Assembly (NCBI GenBank): GCA_007115705.1
Contig: QXEO01002102.1
Location: forward strand, 2,746,509 to 2,810,508
Source: Dactylis glomerata
Lineage: Eukaryota > Streptophyta > Magnoliopsida > Poales > Poaceae
Direction: 5' to 3'
Length of the DNA: 64,000 bases
Of the stretch, positions 43,922 through 55,556 are shown one piece after another. The first letter of the stretch is position 1. Every line of letters begins with the position of its first letter. The notes beneath the pieces are model-generated. The model saw only the letters and a list, made by a program, of their open reading frames with translations, made no database searches and was not told where the DNA came from. A program made the translations under genes and the position numbers.

Positions 43922-46504
43922 GCATCCCCAAGCTTAACTCCTGCTCGTCCTCGAGTAGGTAAGTGATAACAAAAGAAATAATTTTTGAGGTGACATGCAC
44001 CATCACAATCTTGATCATATATGTAAGCATTGTGAGCTGGGATCATAAGAACTTAAAACATGGACATGAAAGATGTAATCTTGACAATAAGAACTTAGCA
44101 ACCATGTTGTAAACATGCAAATGAACACAAACAAAAGATCATGAAAATGAAACAATGAAAGTCAAACGTGTGTTCAAATCATAAGGAAAAACATACAAGT
44201 GGTTTTCAGCTTGTCCTTCATGGAGAGCAAAACATAAATGCATAGGACACCTTCAAGTTTAAGAGGGCGACTAGATACAAATAATTTAAGAACAAGTGAA
44301 ACCAACAATATGAATCAATCAATGAACTTTGGGACAATGCATATCACACTAAGAATGACAACTATGCTCTCTTAATGGTGCATAAAGATAGAAGGTGGTG
44401 ACTCAACATAAAAGTAAAAGAAAGGCCCTTTGCAGAGGGAAGTAGTGATTAAACATGTGCTAGAGCTTTTCATTTGTAAAACAGAGAGATAAAAATTGAT
44501 TTTGAGAGGTGGTTGTCTTTGTCAACGACTAGCAATGGGGTTCTTACTATCTTCCATACAAAAATGAAGCAAGTTTTTGAGAGAGAGATTGGCACTTTTG
44601 TGCTCTTTTATAAAGCTTGGCACTCCTCCCCACCTTTTTTCCTTTCTCAAACCATGGCTAACCGATTCCATCGGGTGCCCACCAACATTCACATTCCATG
44701 GAGGAGTGCCTTTTCTTTCTTTCTTTTTTTTCTCTTTTTTTTGGAATAAGACAATATGGAAGATAGCAAATCCGACCACTACGTCCCCATGAGCTAAAAA
44801 CAGTGTCACAAAATGAGAAATATTTTGAAGGTTTTTTGAAAGGTAGCACATGAAAATTTACTTGGAATGGCTTACAAATACCATGCATAGGAGTTTATAG
44901 TGGACACAATGGCAAACTTGGTTTTTAGGAGTTGGATGCACGAGTAGAGCTCATACTCAGTACAAAATGAGGGCTAGCAAAAGACTGGGAGCGACCAACT
45001 AAGAGAGCAATAATGGCCATAATCATGCAGAGCGACAAAGCGACATTAAAAGAAGCATAAGATGGCATCAAAAGTCAAAAACTAAATGATCATAGAGGCT
45101 ATAGGCGACTTATTTTGTAGTCAACATGTGTGAGCATGCGCCAAGTCAACCCAAATAAAGCATCAAAGGAGAAAACCAAATAAATGCTTCCATATAATAA
45201 AAACAACGCATGATTTTTTCAAAGGCTCATTAAGCAATCTCAGTTATTTGAGACAAGTCATGCTACAGCAAAACCACTAAGCATACTATCAAAAAGACAT
45301 CAAGCATGACATGCAAAAGCCTAAGCCGCAGTCTACACAAGCTCCTTCTTGTACCACTATTTTGCACAAAGCTTTTTCTCTTTTCCAACACCATTTGAAA
45401 TTTTTTAAGACACCTCTTTTGATGAAAACCAATGAAGATCAGAGGCAAAAATACACCTTGATGAAAAGATATGACAAGGTCTGAACGCAAATCAAGGCGA
45501 AAACGAAAACCAAAAGCAGTAGCAGAAAAAGAGAACACTCGTTGAAACGATAGGAGTGAAAAACAGAGTGTTCTTGGCAAATGAAAAACGGAGTTCATCT
45601 CCCACCAAAAGAAACATGATGTGATCTAACCATTTATTGCAGCAAACTAAACTAAACTAATACTGAAAACAAAAACAACTGACGCTCCAAGAAAAATGCA
45701 TAGTGCATGAAGCAATAAAAATATAGTGTTTTGAAAGGTGACCTGATTTTTGCCGATGAAGAAGGGGTGCCTCGGGGGCATCCCCAAGCTTTGACGCTTG
45801 TACTTGTTGGATATTTCTTGGGGTGATGCATGGGCATCCCCAAGCTTGAGCTTTTGTCCATTCTTCAACTCATCTCATCATTCTCCAATCCCTACATTTG
45901 AAAACTTCCTTCATACAAAACTAAACACAAATCTATTTGCAACATTAGTGTAGCATAACATATAATCAACCTCTTTTTGCTTCAGGTTTCTACTCAAAAC
46001 CACCACATATATAGCAAATACTACTGTAGCAACTTCCCAAAAAGTTCCATGATCAAAAGAACTCAAAAGAAAGCGATAAAGTGGCAAACACAAATATTGG
46101 CAGAAATCTATCAAAACTGAACAGCTGAAAAATGTCGAATTTTTGAGGGGTTTTCTGTTGCTCAAATCAAAAAGTGTTCAACTAACGAAAGTTTGGATAT
46201 AACCTGGGGCATATGCACAGGAAATCGCAGGTCCAAAAGATATACAAAGAATTTATACGAATTTTTACGGTGCAGCACCGAAAACAGTTTCAGGACAGCA
46301 ACATCTCCAAATCTTACCTCACTCAAATTAGAGGCTTCTCTTGGCACAACAACAAAATAAAAAGGATAAGGAGCGGTTATTACAGTAGTAATAACTTCCA
46401 AGACTCAAATAAAAGAAAAATTACTGAAAATAAACAATGGGTTATCTCCCAAGAGTGCTTTTCTTTAACGCCTTTGAGCTAGGCGCAGTAATTTGCAAAG
46501 ATGC
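43922..46504 (-). other. Element F non-coding tail
   Basis: 2.6 kb without a supported gene. Landmarks: polypurine tract at the LTR edge, the structured block with 11-bp arms (44619-44629, 44700-44710), stretches shared with C, and a two-hairpin box at 46438-46486 just past the gag stop. Confidence 0.65.
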
Positions 46505-49006
46505 TCACGTGGGCGCCATATAAGAGCTTGAGGCAAATGCGCCATATAGGAACTTAAAGCAATAGAGAGCATCAAAAAGCAAGTATGGAACATATTTAAA
46601 TCTAAACCACTTCCTATGAAAAATAGTCTTATAAAGAGACAAGTCATGAAAGCGCAAAGCAAAAAGCATAGGAAGGCAAAACAAGTACAACTTCAAGAAT
46701 TGCAACATAAAGAGGGGAAACTCAATATTGTTGAGATCCATCAAACCATGTTTCCCTCTCTCATAGTAACTTTCAGTAGCATCATGAATAGAACTAACAA
46801 TATAACTATCACATAAAGCATCCCTATCATGAGCCACATGCATAAAAGGATTAATACTCCCTACATGAACAATAGTAGTAGGAGCAGATTCAACAGAATA
46901 ATTATTCTCATCACCATAATCATCAAAAACAGGAGGCATATTGTAATTATAACTAATTTTATCCTCAAAAGTAGGTGAACTGAAAATATTATACCCATCA
47001 TCACAAGCTAGAGAACTACTATGTCGCAAAGCATACTCATCAAACATATCATCATAAGAAGGAACATGGATAGCACTAATGGTACAACAATTATTAACCT
47101 TAGAATTGGTACCAAAAAGATTTTCAATATCAAAAGTAGAGTGATTTTCCCAATCATGATCACTAACATAGGTAACAGGCATAGGAACATCATCCCAATC
47201 AGAATTATCATAATCTATAGCAGGATCATAACGCTTAGGGGAAGATACCGTGTCCTCTCGCCTCTTACTCCTCTTCTTCTTCTTCTTCTTCTTACTCTTC
47301 TTACTCTCTCCCTTAGGAGGGAGAGACTTGAAGGGCATCTTCTCCACATATTCTCTAGGAGGGAAAGGCATCTTCTCCACATAATCTGGTTTGCTAACAG
47401 GAACAACAGAAGAAACTTTGGAGGATTCCTCCTCTCTATTAATAAGATAAAAACATCTATCAGTCCTATCATAGCTTGGCAAAATATCAAGTTTTATAAG
47501 ATTTTGAATGTAAGTATTTGCAAGGCAATCTTTAGCACAATAGAGACGACAACCACGAAGGGTGCTATTAATATCAACATCATTCATATCTGTCAAAGCA
47601 ATCTTTCTAGATATCTCTTCACACGCCAAGAACAAAGTGAGCTCATCATGCTGATTAGGAGTAATCTTGTCATCACAATACAAACTTAAGGTACTAGAAG
47701 AGTAACTGTTAGGGCTTGAGCATTGGAAATTAAAATGACCTATGTCATCGCAATGCTTACAAAGAAAAGGATAAAGCTCACAAACCTTCTTACCGATCTC
47801 GCCTATATCCTTGTACCACATTCGGGTTTCTTCATTTGCATGATGGACACAATAATCTTCCTTGCTGTAACTCTGTTCACAAGGTCTATGTACTCCACAA
47901 AAATTAACATGCTTATAAGAAATAGGACTTTTAGAAGTTTGGGCATGTTTATTGGAATCATCAACAACAATATCATTTTCTACGCGAGTGTCCTTAAAAG
48001 GTTCATGATACACGTCCCCATTTCCTTTAGGAACATTCATATGGGAAGCAAAGGCTTTAAAGCAATCAACCATAATTTGAGGATCAAGACCATATTTAGC
48101 ACTAAGCTCTTGAAAATTAGCAGTTTCAGCGAAAGACTTAATGCAATCAAACTCGTAATTCATACCTGATCCTTTACCTTTGTCGCTATCCCAACCTTCA
48201 ATATTGTTTTGAATTGTCTCAAGCAGACCCCACTTGGTGTCGACATCCTTGCTTGTGAAAGACCCATCAAAGCATGCATCTAGATAGTCCTTGTAATGTC
48301 CTGAAAGCCTTGCATAAAAATTATTAATAACAATATTACGGGGAAGATCATGAATAGGACATTTATGCATTAGTAACTTCAATCTTCCCCAAGCTTGGGC
48401 AATGCTTTCTCCCTCATGCGGATGAAAATTATAAATGTAATTCCTATCTTTATAAACCTGACTAGAAGGATAGAATTTAGAATAAAAGAGAGGTTCAATT
48501 TCCTCCCAGTCAATAGATCGACCATCCTCCAGTGTTTTATACCATTCCTTAGCTTTGCCTTTCAGTGATAAAGAGAATAGCTTCTTCTTAACTTGGTTCA
48601 TCGAAATACCTGCACACTGGAACAACTCGCATAATTCATGTATAAAAAGCAAATGATCACTAGGATGGACAGTTCCATCTCCTAAATAGCAGTTATCCCT
48701 AACATGTTCAACAATCTTCGTAGGTATTTTAAAAGGATGAGGAGCACAAGCATCACTAGAAACATCACATATGGGAGATAAAATATTATCAGAACAGACC
48801 TTCTCCACTAAAGCCGGGGGACTAAAAATATCATACTTAACAAAACCAGCTTCCCCAAGCTTAGACTTTTCTATAGCATTAGCATTAACGGTATTCAAAG
48901 CATTCGTACTAATAACATTGCTATGCGAAATAAGCTCCAAAGGATTTTCAATTTTCTCTTCAAATCTAAAATCAGGAAAAAGACTAAAGAACTCTTTGTT
49001 TTCCAT
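46505..49006 (-). CDS. gag: Element F Gag, intact, with zinc knuckle and hydrophobic end
   Basis: This is an open 833-codon frame from ATG 49006. The retrotransposon Gag core lies at about residues 140-290 (LFSLSLKGKAKEWY region). A CCHC zinc knuckle CKHCDDIGHFNFQC is at 416-429. A Lys-rich nuclear-signal-like run (KKSKKKKKKKRSKRRE) lies near 567-584, followed by an acidic, Tyr/Asp-rich part. Near 760-790 a strongly hydrophobic stretch (FMLQFLKLYLFCLPMLFAL) could be a membrane helix, which is unusual in Gag. No protease motif (DSG/DLGA) is present, unlike the Gag of B, C, D and I. As an intact ORF in an element without other genes, it may be kept by selection for packaging. It would need enzymes from another element. 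Confidence 0.75.
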   Translation of the reverse strand: MENKEFFSLFPDFRFEEKIENPLELISHSNVISTNALNTVNANAIEKSKLGEAGFVKYDIFSPPALVEKVCSDNILSPICDVSSDACAPHPFKIPTKIVEHVRDNCYLGDGTVHPSDHLLFIHELCELFQCAGISMNQVKKKLFSLSLKGKAKEWYKTLEDGRSIDWEEIEPLFYSKFYPSSQVYKDRNYIYNFHPHEGESIAQAWGRLKLLMHKCPIHDLPRNIVINNFYARLSGHYKDYLDACFDGSFTSKDVDTKWGLLETIQNNIEGWDSDKGKGSGMNYEFDCIKSFAETANFQELSAKYGLDPQIMVDCFKAFASHMNVPKGNGDVYHEPFKDTRVENDIVVDDSNKHAQTSKSPISYKHVNFCGVHRPCEQSYSKEDYCVHHANEETRMWYKDIGEIGKKVCELYPFLCKHCDDIGHFNFQCSSPNSYSSSTLSLYCDDKITPNQHDELTLFLACEEISRKIALTDMNDVDINSTLRGCRLYCAKDCLANTYIQNLIKLDILPSYDRTDRCFYLINREEESSKVSSVVPVSKPDYVEKMPFPPREYVEKMPFKSLPPKGESKKSKKKKKKKRSKRREDTVSSPKRYDPAIDYDNSDWDDVPMPVTYVSDHDWENHSTFDIENLFGTNSKVNNCCTISAIHVPSYDDMFDEYALRHSSSLACDDGYNIFSSPTFEDKISYNYNMPPVFDDYGDENNYSVESAPTTIVHVGSINPFMHVAHDRDALCDSYIVSSIHDATESYYERGKHGLMDLNNIEFPLFMLQFLKLYLFCLPMLFALRFHDLSLYKTIFHRKWFRFKYVPYLLFDALYCFKFLYGAFASSSYMAPT

Positions 49007-49140
49007 TAAGCCTAACTAGTGAAAATAAAAACAAGAAACAAAAAGATGTAATTGCAGAATCTAAAGGAAATAACTCCGAGCACTCACCAGCAACTAAAAG
49101 ACTTAATAGCCAAAGAATGTGAGTACCTTTTACCTTACCT

Positions 49141-49157
49141 CCCCGGCAACGGCGTCA
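49141..49157 (-). other. Element F primer binding site (tRNA-Asp-like)
   Basis: The minus strand reads ...TGACGCCGTTGCCGGGG, 11 bases from the 5' LTR edge at 49168. One substitution separates it from the tRNA-Asp complement. Confidence 0.8.
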
Positions 49158-50706
49158 GAAAAGAGCTTGATGTCTACGCACTTCTATTCTTGTAGACACT
49201 TGTTGGGCCTCCAAGTGCAGAGGTTTGTAGAACAGCAGCAAGTTTCCCTTAAGTGGATCACCCAAGGTTTATCGAACTCAGGGAGGTTAGAGGTCAAAGC
49301 TATCCCTCTTAAGCAACCCTGCAATTACGATACAGAAAGTCTCTTGTGTCCCCAACACACCCAATACACTTGTCAGATGTATAGGTGCACTAGTTCGGCG
49401 AAGAGATAGTGAAATACAAGTTGTATAGATGATTATAAGTAGTAACTGTGGTATGAAATAAATATCACTGCGAGCAAACATGTAACAAAACAGCAAGTAA
49501 ACGGTGTGCAATGCTTGGAAACAAGGCCTAGGGATCATACTTTCACTAGTGGACACACTCCCAACAATATAACATGAATGAACAAATAAACAACTTCTCT
49601 CCACTATGGTACTCTGAATTACTCTCCTATTGAATAACACTAATCATTGTGTAGTGGCTACAGAAGCACCCCTTAAAGTTCATCAAGTACTTGACAAACA
49701 CCACTCATAGAGACATCCAAATCAGATCACAATTCAAGATAGAAATCATTGCGACTTAGACCAAGTACTAACACGGTGCACACACTGTCAACTTTACACC
49801 ATGAAAGGAGGAATAGATCACTCAATACTATCATAGTAATAATTACTCTCATAATCCACAAGAGATCACAATCATAGCCTAAACCAAGTACCACCATGAT
49901 GCACGCACTGTCACCGTTACACCATGGCAGGAGGAATAGATTACTTTAATAACACCACTAGAGTACACTATAATAATTAAGCATAGGAGTAGCATAATAT
50001 CTGAATAATAACATCTACTTGTTCAACATGATACAAAGCTCACGATCACATAAAGATCACATCATGGGAGAGAGAGGCGAACCACATAGCTACCGGTAGA
50101 GCCCTTAGCCCCGGGGATGAACTACTCCCTCCTCATCATAGGAGACAGCAAGGTTGATGGAGATGGCGGTGAGGTCGATGGAGACGGCGGAGACGTCGAT
50201 GGAGACCGATGGAGATGGCTCCGGGGGCACTTCCCCGTCCCGGCAGGGTGCCGGAACAGAGACTTCTGTCCCCCGAAATTCGTCGGCGGCGGCGGAACTG
50301 CGGAACTCTTTCTAGAAAATTGCCGACTCCCCTAGGGTTTTCCGTCCCGAGGCTTTATATAGGCGAAGGGGCGATGTCAGGGGTGGGACCAGGCGCCCTC
50401 ACGCATGGCTGGCGCGGCCAGGGGCCTGGCCGTGCCACCCCTGCATGTGGGGCCCCTATGGCCCACCTCCTACTCCTCTTCGGATCTCTGGAAGCTTCCG
50501 GGTAAAATAAGACTTCAGGATGTGGTTTCGTCCAATTCCGAGAATATTTCCTGTGTATCACTTCTGAAACACAAAAACAGCAGAAAACAGGGAACTGGCA
50601 CTGTGGCACTTGTTAATAGGTTAGTTCCGGAAAATGCATAAAAGTGCCACTAAGTGTAACGAAACAATAGGCAAATGGTGTAAAAACAAGCATGGAGCAT
50701 CAAAAA

Positions 50707-52424
50707 TCTATTATATTATTAAAACAACAAACATTGAACGGCTAAGATTTGACTTAAGATAACATAAGAAAAGAACGGCTAAGATTTAAAAGAAGAATTA
50801 TAAAGGATCCACGTCACGTAGAGTCCTCAGTCTAATAAAAATTGATTTGACTTCCGGCTTTGAGAGGAGTTGGAATAGAGCACGGTATGCAGTAATGATT
50901 GATCTCTTGCTATATCTCACGTGTACTCTGAATTATTCATGCCGTGCAATGACGTGATTGATTTCCATCGTATGAAAATGAATCTGCAAGCAGATCAGTA
51001 CACCACCACACGAGCATCGGGAGATCGAACAGGCGACGAAGCCATGCTGTGCTCAAACACGGGCGACAATACCGTGACGCCCAGCTAATCGCCAACGGCT
51101 GCAGCGACCACAAGACGATGCCAGCGACATCGGCTACAGGTAGAAAGCCATGAAGGAGCAGTGCCTGTAGCTGTCCAAGCACTTCAGTTGTTCCATGGAC
51201 GATATGTTGCTGGACCAGAGCTCTCCGGCGTCATCCACGTCGTCATCATATGCTCCAATATCCTAGGACCCCCCCTACTCGGATGGAAGCAAGGAGCCAC
51301 GAAATAATGAACCATCGACCCGCGGCGAGCGTCAAATTAATTAATTAACGAAGGATCTGCGCATGAGTGTTGGACAATCGACACGATCAACATCAGAGTA
51401 AGCCAAGCAGAACCTTCAGCTTAATTAGCTACTGTAATGGACCGGGAATTGGGTGAATGTTTTACTAGGTAGATAGTAGAAGTTAAGTTTGTATGAATTA
51501 AAAAATAAAAATAAAGGAAAATTTGTAAAGTTATTCACGAATTTCATGGATCTTAAGTAGATGTTTGTCATCGAAATTAGTCATTCAATTTATATGAGAA
51601 TTAAATATAAACAAAGTGTAGATTAAAATTTGTAAAGAGTCAAAACATATTTTTGTTCGACAACATGCAACACTTACTAATGACTATTGTAAATCGAGAG
51701 TGCCTAAGGCAATCAACATGCAGCATCGAATATTTAATTAGATGTATAAATTGGCGGGATGAGCTCAGGCATGCTCGAATTAGCGGTCATGATAAACTAA
51801 AAAAATGTGTCCATATACCATGACAGTGTGTCTTAAGGTATGACGGATATCGAGTAAGAACATTAGACATATCGATCGTACAAATTATGTGATACATGAA
51901 TGAATGATGATTGTGCGAGAAGAAAAATAATATTATGACTACAATATTAGACACTGGGTGCAACATATCATGTAAAATGCGCCAGAAAATACTCCGACTT
52001 GGAGAGTTAAAGGGAACATGCCAGGAGTTACAATGTACACCGGTAACAAAGGTACGTATATCTGCACTCAGCGTTTAGGTTGTGCATGCAATGGAAGGAA
52101 ATAAAAATAGGGGCTATAAAGGTGACCAAGAGATAGTTTATACTTTACAAAAAAATTACAAAAAATATTGTAGCAGAAAATCAATTTTAGGAATGACAAT
52201 GTGCAAATCAGACACATAAAAAACACCAAGAAGGTGTATAGAAAAGATTTTTATAAATCCTTTTTTCTTAATCAGTACGGAATTATAAGTACTATAAGAT
52301 AGATACCATGAGAAGTGGAGCGAAAGATAAAAGTTTATTATAAAAGTGCACAATTTATTTGGTATGATAGACAAACAAAGAATAAGTAAATCTAGCCGCG
52401 CAAATGCGCGGGCAACCTTGCTAG
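50707..52424 (+). mobile_element. Non-autonomous Helitron (1718 bp)
   Basis: It starts TCTATTATATTATTAAAAC and ends in CTAG. A perfect 6-bp stem CCGCGC-AAAT-GCGCGG (52396-52411) stands nine bases before CTAG. It sits between a host A (50706) and T (52425) with no target duplication; the other F LTR shows the empty site. These are the hallmarks of plant Helitrons. There is no Rep/helicase gene, so it moved with borrowed enzymes. The inside is AT-rich except for a GC-richer patch at about 50940-51240. It must be younger than F. Confidence 0.92.
52396..52411 (+). terminator. Helitron 3' terminal hairpin
   Basis: Stem CCGCGC/GCGCGG with loop AAAT, nine bases ahead of the CTAG end. In Helitrons this hairpin marks the end of rolling-circle transfer. 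Confidence 0.85.
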
Positions 52425-52449
52425 TTATAGATACGTTTGAGACGTATCA

Positions 52450-52454
52450 AGGCG
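52450..52454. repeat. Target site duplication AGGCG of element F, right
   Basis: AGGCG directly follows the F LTR end at 52449 and leads back into element E coding sequence. Confidence 0.9.
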
Positions 52455-53323
52455 CCGCCCAAGATCATGCTTTTGATGAACTGAAATGTTTGTTGACTTC
52501 TGCACCTTTGCTTGCACTACCAGATTTTAATAAGAAATTTGAGATTGAATGTGATGCTAGTGGCATTGGTATTGGTGGTGTGTTGATGCAAGAGGGTCGG
52601 CCTATTGCCTACTTTTCTGAGAAACTGTTTGGTGCAAGGTTGAACTATCCTATTTATGACAAAGAATTGTATGCGCTTGTTCGAGTTCTTGAGGTTTGGC
52701 AACATTATTTGTGGCCAAAAGAAATTATCATACATTCTGATCATGAAGCTTTGAAATACCTGAAAGCTCAATCTAATCTGCATAGGCATCTTGCTAGGTG
52801 GGTTGAGTTCATTGAGTCTTTTCCATATATAATTAAACATAAAAAGGGTAAAGACAATGTGGTTGCTGATGCTCTCTCTAGGAAGAACATGTTGTGACAC
52901 AATTAGACATTAAGCTTCCTGGTTTAGAGAGTTTGTGTGATTTATATGCTACTGATCATGATTTTTCAGCGCCATATAGCATGTGTACTGGTGGGAAAGC
53001 ATGGGATAACTATCACATCCATGATGGGTTTTTGTTTCGTGCTAACAAACTATGTGTTCTAGAATCGTCTGTGCATTTGCTATTGTTGCAGGAATCTCAT
53101 GCCGGCGGTTTGATGGGTCACTTTGGGCGTGAGAAGACGCTACTCATGCTCGCTGATCACTTCTATTGGCCTAGTATGAGGCGTGATGTGGACAGGTTTG
53201 TCAAGCGCTGCATTACATACAATAAGTCGAAGTCCAAGCTGAAGCCTCATGGTTTGTATACTCCATTACCTGCACCTACTACACAATGGGAGGACATTAG
53301 CATCTATTTTGTATTAGGTTTGT
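52455..53323 (+). pseudogene. pol: Element E: chromovirus RNase H and integrase N-part
   Basis: Continues the pol fragment from 42156-42354. RNase H shows ECDASGIGIGGVLMQ, HSDHEALKY and DNVVADALSRK. A frameshift near 52893 leads to the integrase part in another frame. There the zinc region reads CITYNKSK, so the second Cys is Tyr, and the first catalytic Asp (usual ISMDF) is Tyr (ISIYF). The gene is cut at 53323 by element I. The other integrase acidic residues are not in the window. Confidence 0.8.
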
Positions 53324-53732
53324 GATACGTTTCAAACGTATCTATAAGTTTTGATGCTCCATGCTTGTTTTACACCAATTGCTTTATGTTTTGTTTACAC
53401 TTCATGGCATTTTTATGCATTTTCTGGAACTAACCTATTAACAAGATGCCAAAGTGCCAGTTCTTGTTTTCTGCTGTTTTTCTATTCCAGGTTTTTACTG
53501 AAGGAAATATTCTCGGAATTGGACAAAACAAAAGCCAAAGTTCCTATTTTGCTGACACGAAGGCGGAGTCCAAAGGGGAGACGGAGACCAGCCAAGAGCC
53601 GGCCACACCATGGTGTGGCGCGGCCAGGGGACTGGGCTGCGCCACCACCTGGTGTGGGCTCCTCGGACGCCCTCTGACATCGCCCTTCCACCTATAAATT
53701 CACTTCATCGGGAAAACCCTAAGGGCCCGAGC

Positions 53733-53737
53733 CTCCA
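53733..53737. repeat. Target site duplication CTCCA of element J, left
   Basis: CTCCA precedes J and recurs at 56121-56125. Confidence 0.9.
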
Positions 53738-54301
53738 TGATGAAGAATTGTTTGGCCCGATCTTTCACGATGCACCTCTTGATCCAATGGATCTGATAGA
53801 TCTCCCAATCACGTGAGCGGAACACGCAACCTGAAGATTGGAGAACGCCAATCCTGCGAGCAACTCGACGATGAACGACGAACCTCACGCTAAATCAACA
53901 CACCAACAGCTCGACAACCCTTGACAGATTCAAGGACCTGCGCGTAGACAAGATTACTCTTGACAATTCAAGAACTCTCTTCTCTTTATTGATAGATAAC
54001 TAGACGAACGTCCGAGACGCCGTCACACACACCGATCCCAGATGGACGGTGACAACATGAACTAAAAGTTCTACATAATTTTCAGCCTCCCTAAACCCTA
54101 GCCGCCCAGCCTCCTTATATAGACGACCAGAAAACTATTGGGCTTGGACAGGCCCACACCCAAAACGTAAAATAAAACCTAAGTGGCCCACAACGTGACC
54201 AGGCTACAAAATAACATAAACATAGATACAAATTAATGACACAACCTTAGACTTAATTATCACATATCGTAGGTCGTCCTGGCGTGCCAATATCCTCATC
54301 A
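53738..54301 (-). repeat. Element J 3' LTR (564 bp)
   Basis: TG/CA ends. The minus strand has TATATAAGG (54121-54113) followed by a leader with CTAGGGTTTAGGG, a plausible promoter. A few percent of sites differ from the right LTR by eye. Confidence 0.88.
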
Positions 54302-55556
54302 TCCTCCCCTTCTTGGAAAGGCGTTGTCCTCAACGCCGGAGGGTCTTCTCGAGCACGTGGCGTCAAATCAGCAATATCGCCACACTTCGTCTTCAATCCT
54401 TGCCAGCCTGCCACACCACATCCTCCCTCTTGGCTAGCTTCACTTGCCCTTGGTGCCACTTTCATTGTCGGCGCCACCAACCTGGTTGAGACACAAACAA
54501 TCATCGGAATGCAGTCTTGAAGCACATGTGCAGATCACCCAAAATGGACATGACATTCTCCTGCATACTGAGGGTCCAAATGAGCTGAATATGCCCGCAG
54601 ACACAAACTGAATTTTGGTTGGAAGCAAAGCACATCACCCAAAACAAACTGGACAATTTCCTGCATGCCAAGGATCCAAATGTACTGAATCTGCCACCTC
54701 TTAGAAACTGCTAACAATGTCTCTTTTTTTTCCTTCGGTCCACACGCGAACCGAGCAATCACGCAGAAAAGAACACTAATTCAATCCCAATGCCAAGATG
54801 TCCATGTGATGGCCAATATGCTATAAAAATATTGTATCGATCCGAAAACATCAATTATCACGTACATGCAGCACCAATTCAATCTCTTTCCTTAGCTTTC
54901 ACGTCAAATAGCTATGCCAATCAATCTTGTACAAAGTTCTCACGGGATGTAACCCCAACCTGACCCACGCACAACTATTATTTCCTATTCACGACGCAGA
55001 GGAAAATCCAGTTCATCTTGTATCTCTCAATTTGAAAGGAGTCAGATTCATGAATCTTTCGAATCGCTACCAGGCCAACCGATCCGATCCTAGCACAAAC
55101 TCACAAATGGGCCAGCCCACTAGTCAAGGAGCGAGGTTGCTCCATCCCAGGCGGGGCGAGCTGAGGCCAGATCGCCACGCACGCGCGAGGACAGAGCAAG
55201 TCTGTCCTCCGGCGCGCGGCAGCGTGGGTCGCGCTCGGTAAGTTTTTTTCCTTGCATTGCTTTCCTGAGTATTGCCGATCAGATCACATAACTGAACGGA
55301 AATTTCCTGAAAGGCTGAAAATGATCTGATACCGAATATATCTTCCTCGATCGGAACAGCACCCCTGCGACTTGTAGAATCTAACAAGAACTCTTCAATC
55401 CAATCGTCCCTAGCGACTCGTCGTCCGCCGACTTGCATCACTTCCAACTCGCCCAGATGCAATACATGCAAACACACGATTTGCTACCAATTCACCGATC
55501 AAAAACAGCATCGACATCGTTTGCACCGTGATCAACCTGGCGCTCTGATACCAAGA
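54302..55556 (-). other. Element J internal region
   Basis: It starts with the polypurine tract (minus GAAGGGGAGGA, 54312-54302) and ends with the primer site. Small ORFs (90 codons at 54253-54525 minus, 104 codons at 54927-55241 plus) show no known domain and are unlikely genes. A GC-rich block near 55120-55240 differs in composition from its surroundings and could be a captured host fragment. Confidence 0.5.
55542..55553 (-). other. Element J primer binding site (initiator tRNA-Met)
   Basis: The minus strand reads TGGTATCAGAGC, three bases from the inner edge of the right LTR. Confidence 0.88.

Larger units (their letters stand above)
42355..52449 (-). mobile_element. Element F: gag-only non-autonomous LTR retrotransposon
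   Basis: Minus-strand element with LTRs of 1567 bp (42355-43921) and 1564 bp without the Helitron (49168-50706 plus 52425-52449), an AGGCG duplication, a tRNA-Asp-like primer site and a polypurine tract (minus AGCTTGGGGATGC, 43934-43922). The only large ORF is an open 833-codon gag. There is no protease, RT or integrase. Without the Helitron it is about 8.4 kb. The LTRs match very closely by eye, so it is among the younger elements. Tail and LTR ends resemble C. Confidence 0.9.
49168..52449 (-). repeat. Element F 5' LTR, split by a Helitron
   Basis: LTR sequence is 49168-50706 and 52425-52449. The TATA box is at 50363-50353 (minus, CCTATATAAAG). The break falls between A and T of the stretch CAAAAA^TTATAG, which is intact in the other LTR. 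The terminal hairpin GATACG-N7-CGTATC is kept. Confidence 0.9.

Noticed and set aside
47021..48169. Plus-strand ORFs of 222 and 148 codons
   Set aside because: They are antisense shadows of the F gag frame, rich in Ile and Ser from reversed codons, with no domain.
54253..54762. Minus-strand ORFs of 90 and 75 codons in J as a gag remnant
   Set aside because: No Gag core, zinc knuckle or pol motif can be recognised.
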